Assembly (NCBI GenBank): GCA_964448675.1
Contig: CAYUZU010000024.1
Span: 1 to 64,000 of the forward strand
Source: CAYUZU01 sp964448675
GTDB taxonomy: Bacteria; Planctomycetota; Phycisphaerae; UBA1845; Fen-1342
Reading direction: 5' to 3'
Length of the DNA: 64,000 bases
Numbering within the stretch: the stretch's first letter is position 1; every line of letters begins with the position of its first letter. A program made the position numbers and the translations under genes. This document shows positions 61,200-64,000 of the stretch, in pieces. The notes under the pieces were generated by a model. That model saw nothing but the letters and a program-made list of their open reading frames with translations, did no database searches and was not told where the DNA came from.

Positions 61200-63119
61200 C
61201 TACTCCTGCTCGGCGTCCTCGAGGTACGACTCGAAGCCGGTGCGTAGCTGCACGTTTTCGGGGTTGGCCCAGGCGGCGCCGAAGCGCTGCTCTTCCTGCC
61301 AGGACGGGCGGCCGGCCTGGCCGGTGGCGAGGCGCTGCTCGAAGCTGGTTTGGTAGATCGGGTGGACCTCCTGCAACTCGGCGACGAACCAGCGGTTGGC
61401 CCGGGCCAGCGGGGCCACCGTGACGCGGTGCTGGTCGGCGCCGGCGGGCTCGTCGGCTAGGGCGAAGATGTGCTCCGGCAGGCCGGCGATGCTGCCGATC
61501 TCGCTGCTCATGGTGGACTGGCGCGTCAGATTCTTCGGCTGCGTCGGCTGCAGGTCCTCGACGTATTTCGGCATGACGGCGGCGCCGCCGGCGGGCTGCG
61601 TTGCGGCGCGGGCGGCTGCGGTCAGCATGTCCTTGAGGTCGGTGGCCTGCTCGACCGCGGTCGCGAGACCGACCGCGCGGGCCTGTTCGGCCAGTTCCTC
61701 GGCCTGCTGCCGTGCCAGAGCGAAGGCCTGGACACGCTTCCAGTCCTGGACCACCTGGTCGCGGATGCCTTCCATCGACTCGGGCGGGGCCGAGGGCACG
61801 ACGCGCGTGATGCGGAAGACATAGGCCTGGTGCGGCACGGAGCGCCCGATGACGGGATCCGGCTTGCGCGTGAAGACGATCAGCGGCTCGTACACGTTGG
61901 GTGCGGGGATCGCGTCGTTCTCGGGCTTCTGGTCGAGCAGTCCTTTGACCCGCGCAACGATCTGCGGGACGAAGGCGCGAGCGCGGCCCTCACCGACGCC
62001 GGCGGTGCCGAGGCCGCCGAGACTGCGCACCTCGTCGACCGGGATCACGCCGGTCTGGCGGTACTCGATCGGGAAAGGCGACATCGCCTGTTCCTTGACC
62101 TCCTGGAGGGGGCGGAAGTCGATCTCGGGAGGGTGGACGAAGCCGTCGTCCCCGGTGGGCTGGGCCAGCCAGGGGCGGTGCAGCTCGTCGTAGATGCTGT
62201 TGACCAGGCGCTGGGCGGTCTCGATGGCCTCGCGGCGGCGGACATCCTCGCGCACACGGTCGGCGGCCTGCTCGAAGGTCATCTGGATCTGGGCTGGGGC
62301 CGAGCCGTCCGCGGGCTGCGGGGCGTCCGGGTCGGCCATGGTGTAGTACGCGCGGTGATCCTCGAAGAAGTCGCGCATCTGGGCGCGCTTGACGGTGATC
62401 TCCTCGCGGACCGCTTCCGGGTTGATGGTGAGGTACTCGAGCTGAATGCGGTCGGGCAGGCGGTAGCCGAACACCAGTTCGTCGGTGGTGTGGGCGGTGT
62501 TGCGCACCTTGCACTCGTCGAAGAAGGCCTGGAGCTGCTCCTCGGTGGGCTCGGGCACCTGGTCGATGAAGGCGCGCGAATCGATGACCGACACGAGCGC
62601 GTCGGCCCGCTGGACCTGGTCGCGGAAGGCGAGCTTCTTGCGGCGGATGCTGTCGAACAGGGCGCTGCCCTCGGCGCTGAGCAGGCGATTGACGGCCATC
62701 CAACGGCCGATGACGCTGTAGATCTGGTCGTAGCTGAGGCGCGAGCGGCGCTGCATCTGCTGCATGAGCGGGTCGGAGAAGCCGGCGCGGCGCAGCCGCT
62801 CCTTGACCTCCTCGTTGCCGACGTGCAGCCCGAGCTCGTCCGCCTGCATGGACATCAGGCAGTATTCGAGTGCCTGGCCGGGCCCCATGGCGGTGCGGAA
62901 GCCCATGCCGCGCAGCAGGTCGAGCTCGTTGCTGGCCTGGCGGATGTCCGCGTCGGAGATGGTCTGGTTGTAGGCCTCGCCGCGGGCGGCGTTGACCCCG
63001 CCCTGGTCGGGTCGGCAGCTCGTGATCTGCTGCGGCACCAGGAAGGCGACGAGCAGAAACGACATGAAGACCATGAGCAGTGTGCGGGTGTACTTGCGGA
63101 GAAACTTGATCGGATTCAT
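61200..63119 (-). CDS. PpiD/SurA-like membrane-anchored foldase
   Basis: 639 residues. One N-terminal transmembrane helix (TLLMVFMSFLLVAFLVP) then a SurA_N-like helical domain (NELDLLRGMGFRTAMGPGQA, SVIGRWMAVNRLLSAEG), like PpiD. A rotamase (parvulin) domain is not obvious, so it may be a chaperone only. It faces the periplasm. On the minus strand upstream of leuS. Confidence 0.8.
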   Translation of the reverse strand: MNPIKFLRKYTRTLLMVFMSFLLVAFLVPQQITSCRPDQGGVNAARGEAYNQTISDADIRQASNELDLLRGMGFRTAMGPGQALEYCLMSMQADELGLHVGNEEVKERLRRAGFSDPLMQQMQRRSRLSYDQIYSVIGRWMAVNRLLSAEGSALFDSIRRKKLAFRDQVQRADALVSVIDSRAFIDQVPEPTEEQLQAFFDECKVRNTAHTTDELVFGYRLPDRIQLEYLTINPEAVREEITVKRAQMRDFFEDHRAYYTMADPDAPQPADGSAPAQIQMTFEQAADRVREDVRRREAIETAQRLVNSIYDELHRPWLAQPTGDDGFVHPPEIDFRPLQEVKEQAMSPFPIEYRQTGVIPVDEVRSLGGLGTAGVGEGRARAFVPQIVARVKGLLDQKPENDAIPAPNVYEPLIVFTRKPDPVIGRSVPHQAYVFRITRVVPSAPPESMEGIRDQVVQDWKRVQAFALARQQAEELAEQARAVGLATAVEQATDLKDMLTAAARAATQPAGGAAVMPKYVEDLQPTQPKNLTRQSTMSSEIGSIAGLPEHIFALADEPAGADQHRVTVAPLARANRWFVAELQEVHPIYQTSFEQRLATGQAGRPSWQEEQRFGAAWANPENVQLRTGFESYLEDAEQE

Positions 63120-63373
63120 GGCGGTCTTTCCAGCGATAGCGATACCGGCCCCCTCAGCGGGGCAATGGGTCCATAGACCTGTAGATCATACGGATTGAGG
63201 CCGGTAACACAAGCGCCGCGCGGGGTCGGGGGAAAAGGCGTGGTGGCGGCCGATAAAGGGGCGCCGCGGGGTGCTCGGGGCGGCCCGGGCGGATCGGGTT
63301 TGCCCCGGGCGCCAGGCGAATCGTAACCTAGAGAAGAACGCGTGTTGTTTCGAGGATTGCCGGAGACAGAGTG

Positions 63374-63565
63374 ATGTGCGCGCACAGCAAGGTTGCGAGG
63401 CGTTTGCTGGAGCTGCTGCGCGACGAAAGCGGGCCCACCGCGGTCGAGTATGCAGTGCTTCTTGGGCTCATCATCATGGCGGCGATCGGAGCGGTGACCG
63501 CGTACGGCACGAGCTTGCGGAGCTCATGGGAGACGATCGTGTCCTCACTGTCCCTGGGGCCGTGA
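63374..63565 (+). CDS. Flp-type pilin (Tad pilus)
   Basis: 63 residues. The conserved GPTAVEYAVLLGLIIMAAIG after a short basic leader is the Flp/Fap pilin signature, with Glu5 of the mature chain preceding Tyr. GGAG lies 8 bases before ATG 63374. No tad genes adjoin it; the Tad machinery must be elsewhere. Confidence 0.88.
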   Translation: MCAHSKVARRLLELLRDESGPTAVEYAVLLGLIIMAAIGAVTAYGTSLRSSWETIVSSLSLGP

Positions 63566-63643
63566 GAGGCGACGTCAGCACGACGGCGGCCGTGTCGTGA
63601 CGCGACATCGTCCGTCGGCCAGCCTTGGAGGCGGACAAAAGAA

Positions 63644-63673
63644 AAACGCCGGACCGTTGCCGGTCCGGCGTTT
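63644..63673 (-). terminator. Rho-independent terminator of the xerC/D gene
   Basis: AAACGCCGGACC/GGTCCGGCGTTT, a 12-bp perfect stem; on the minus strand it is followed by TTCTTTT. It lies 31 bases after the recombinase stop and may act bidirectionally. Confidence 0.9.
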
Positions 63674-63703
63674 CTCGTATCGGGAGGTCGTCGCGAGGCG
63701 GGC

Positions 63704-64000
63704 TCAGGCCCGCGGGTGCGACTGGTCGTAGGCTTCCTTGACGCGTTCACCGGTGAGGTGGGCGTAGACCTGGGTGGTGGACAGGCTCTGGTGGCCGAGC
63801 ATCTCCTGGACACTGCGGAGGTCGGCGCCGCGCTGCAGCATGTGCGTGGCGAAGCTGTGTCGCAGGGTGTGCGGGCTGACGGAGAGGTCCAGGCCGGCCT
63901 CGAGCAGGTACTTGTCGAGCTTGCGGCGGACGCTGCGGGTGCTGAGCCGCTGGCCGTGCTTGTTGATGAACAGGGCGTCGGGGTCGAAGGTCTCGCCGCG
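63704..64000 (-). CDS. XerC/XerD-type tyrosine recombinase, C-terminal part (runs off the window)
   Basis: 98 residues of the catalytic domain are visible: HTLRHSFATHMLQRGADLRS (HxxRH), LGHQSLSTTQVYAHL with the nucleophilic Tyr. Ends at TGA 63704-63706, followed by a terminator. The N-terminal part is outside. Probably the host XerC/D for chromosome dimer resolution or a related recombinase. Confidence 0.9.
   Translation of the reverse strand, partial: RGETFDPDALFINKHGQRLSTRSVRRKLDKYLLEAGLDLSVSPHTLRHSFATHMLQRGADLRSVQEMLGHQSLSTTQVYAHLTGERVKEAYDQSHPRA

Overview
The window is high-GC DNA with tightly packed, often overlapping genes. It is most consistent with a planctomycete-type bacterium with a Gram-negative envelope. 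That placement is inferred from LPS-core enzymes (heptosyltransferase, LpxL-type acyltransferase, ArnT-like GT39), a phosphate-selective-type porin, lipoproteins with thrombospondin type-3 and TolB-like repeats, planctomycete-style prepilin and Flp pilin, LexA, and an orphan AMMECR1 protein. No rRNA is present, so the phylum is not proven.

Layout. (1) 1-985: the edge of an integrated element, with a truncated tyrosine integrase, a 13-bp tandem repeat and a 31-bp 5' half of a tRNA-Ser gene that now encodes the C-terminus of a lipoprotein. (2) 2.2-10.8 kb: Sir2 deacylase, PilT-type ATPase, M50 protease with a Nudix hydrolase, a FixL/FixJ-like two-component pair, BON and CNNM/CBS proteins. (3) 11.3-19.3 kb: mnmE, an M28-PDZ peptidase, a methyltransferase/TetR divergent pair with two tandem operators, and tmk-holB. 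(4) 19.3-35.5 kb: envelope synthesis and glycosylation: a multi-TM protein, an MFS-acyltransferase fusion, a GT9 heptosyltransferase, two RfaP/InaA-like kinases, GT4, GT2, LpxL-like and GT39 enzymes. The lexA gene, with a near-consensus promoter overlapped by a perfect palindrome, sits inside this block. (5) 35.7-44.4 kb: aspartylglucosaminidase, LURP-like, isochorismatase, scpB, diguanylate cyclase, tRNA-Arg(UCU), a large lipoprotein and membrane proteins. (6) 44.6-46.5 kb: a TPP riboswitch, a 154-bp fold-back element, then thiC. (7) 46.7-53.4 kb: a co-oriented Mu-like head-gene module (gp29-type portal, GNAT, gpI-type protease/scaffold, decoration protein, gpT-type capsid, gp36-type adaptor, holin/lipoprotein-like small genes) with no terminase and no tail genes. 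(8) 53.4-64 kb: AMMECR1, a sigma54-type promoter driving a porin and a small exported protein, a prepilin, leuS, a PpiD/SurA-like foldase, a Flp pilin and the C-terminal half of a XerC/D recombinase running off the right edge.

The strongest candidate for an undescribed system is the headless-of-terminase, tail-less Mu-like capsid island at 46.7-53.4 kb. It may be a domesticated capsid or a decayed prophage; the sequence alone does not decide. Other notable points are the integration scar at the left end, the LexA-operator/promoter architecture, the fold-back element between the thiC riboswitch and its start codon, the paired TetR operators, and several dispersed intergenic repeat families.
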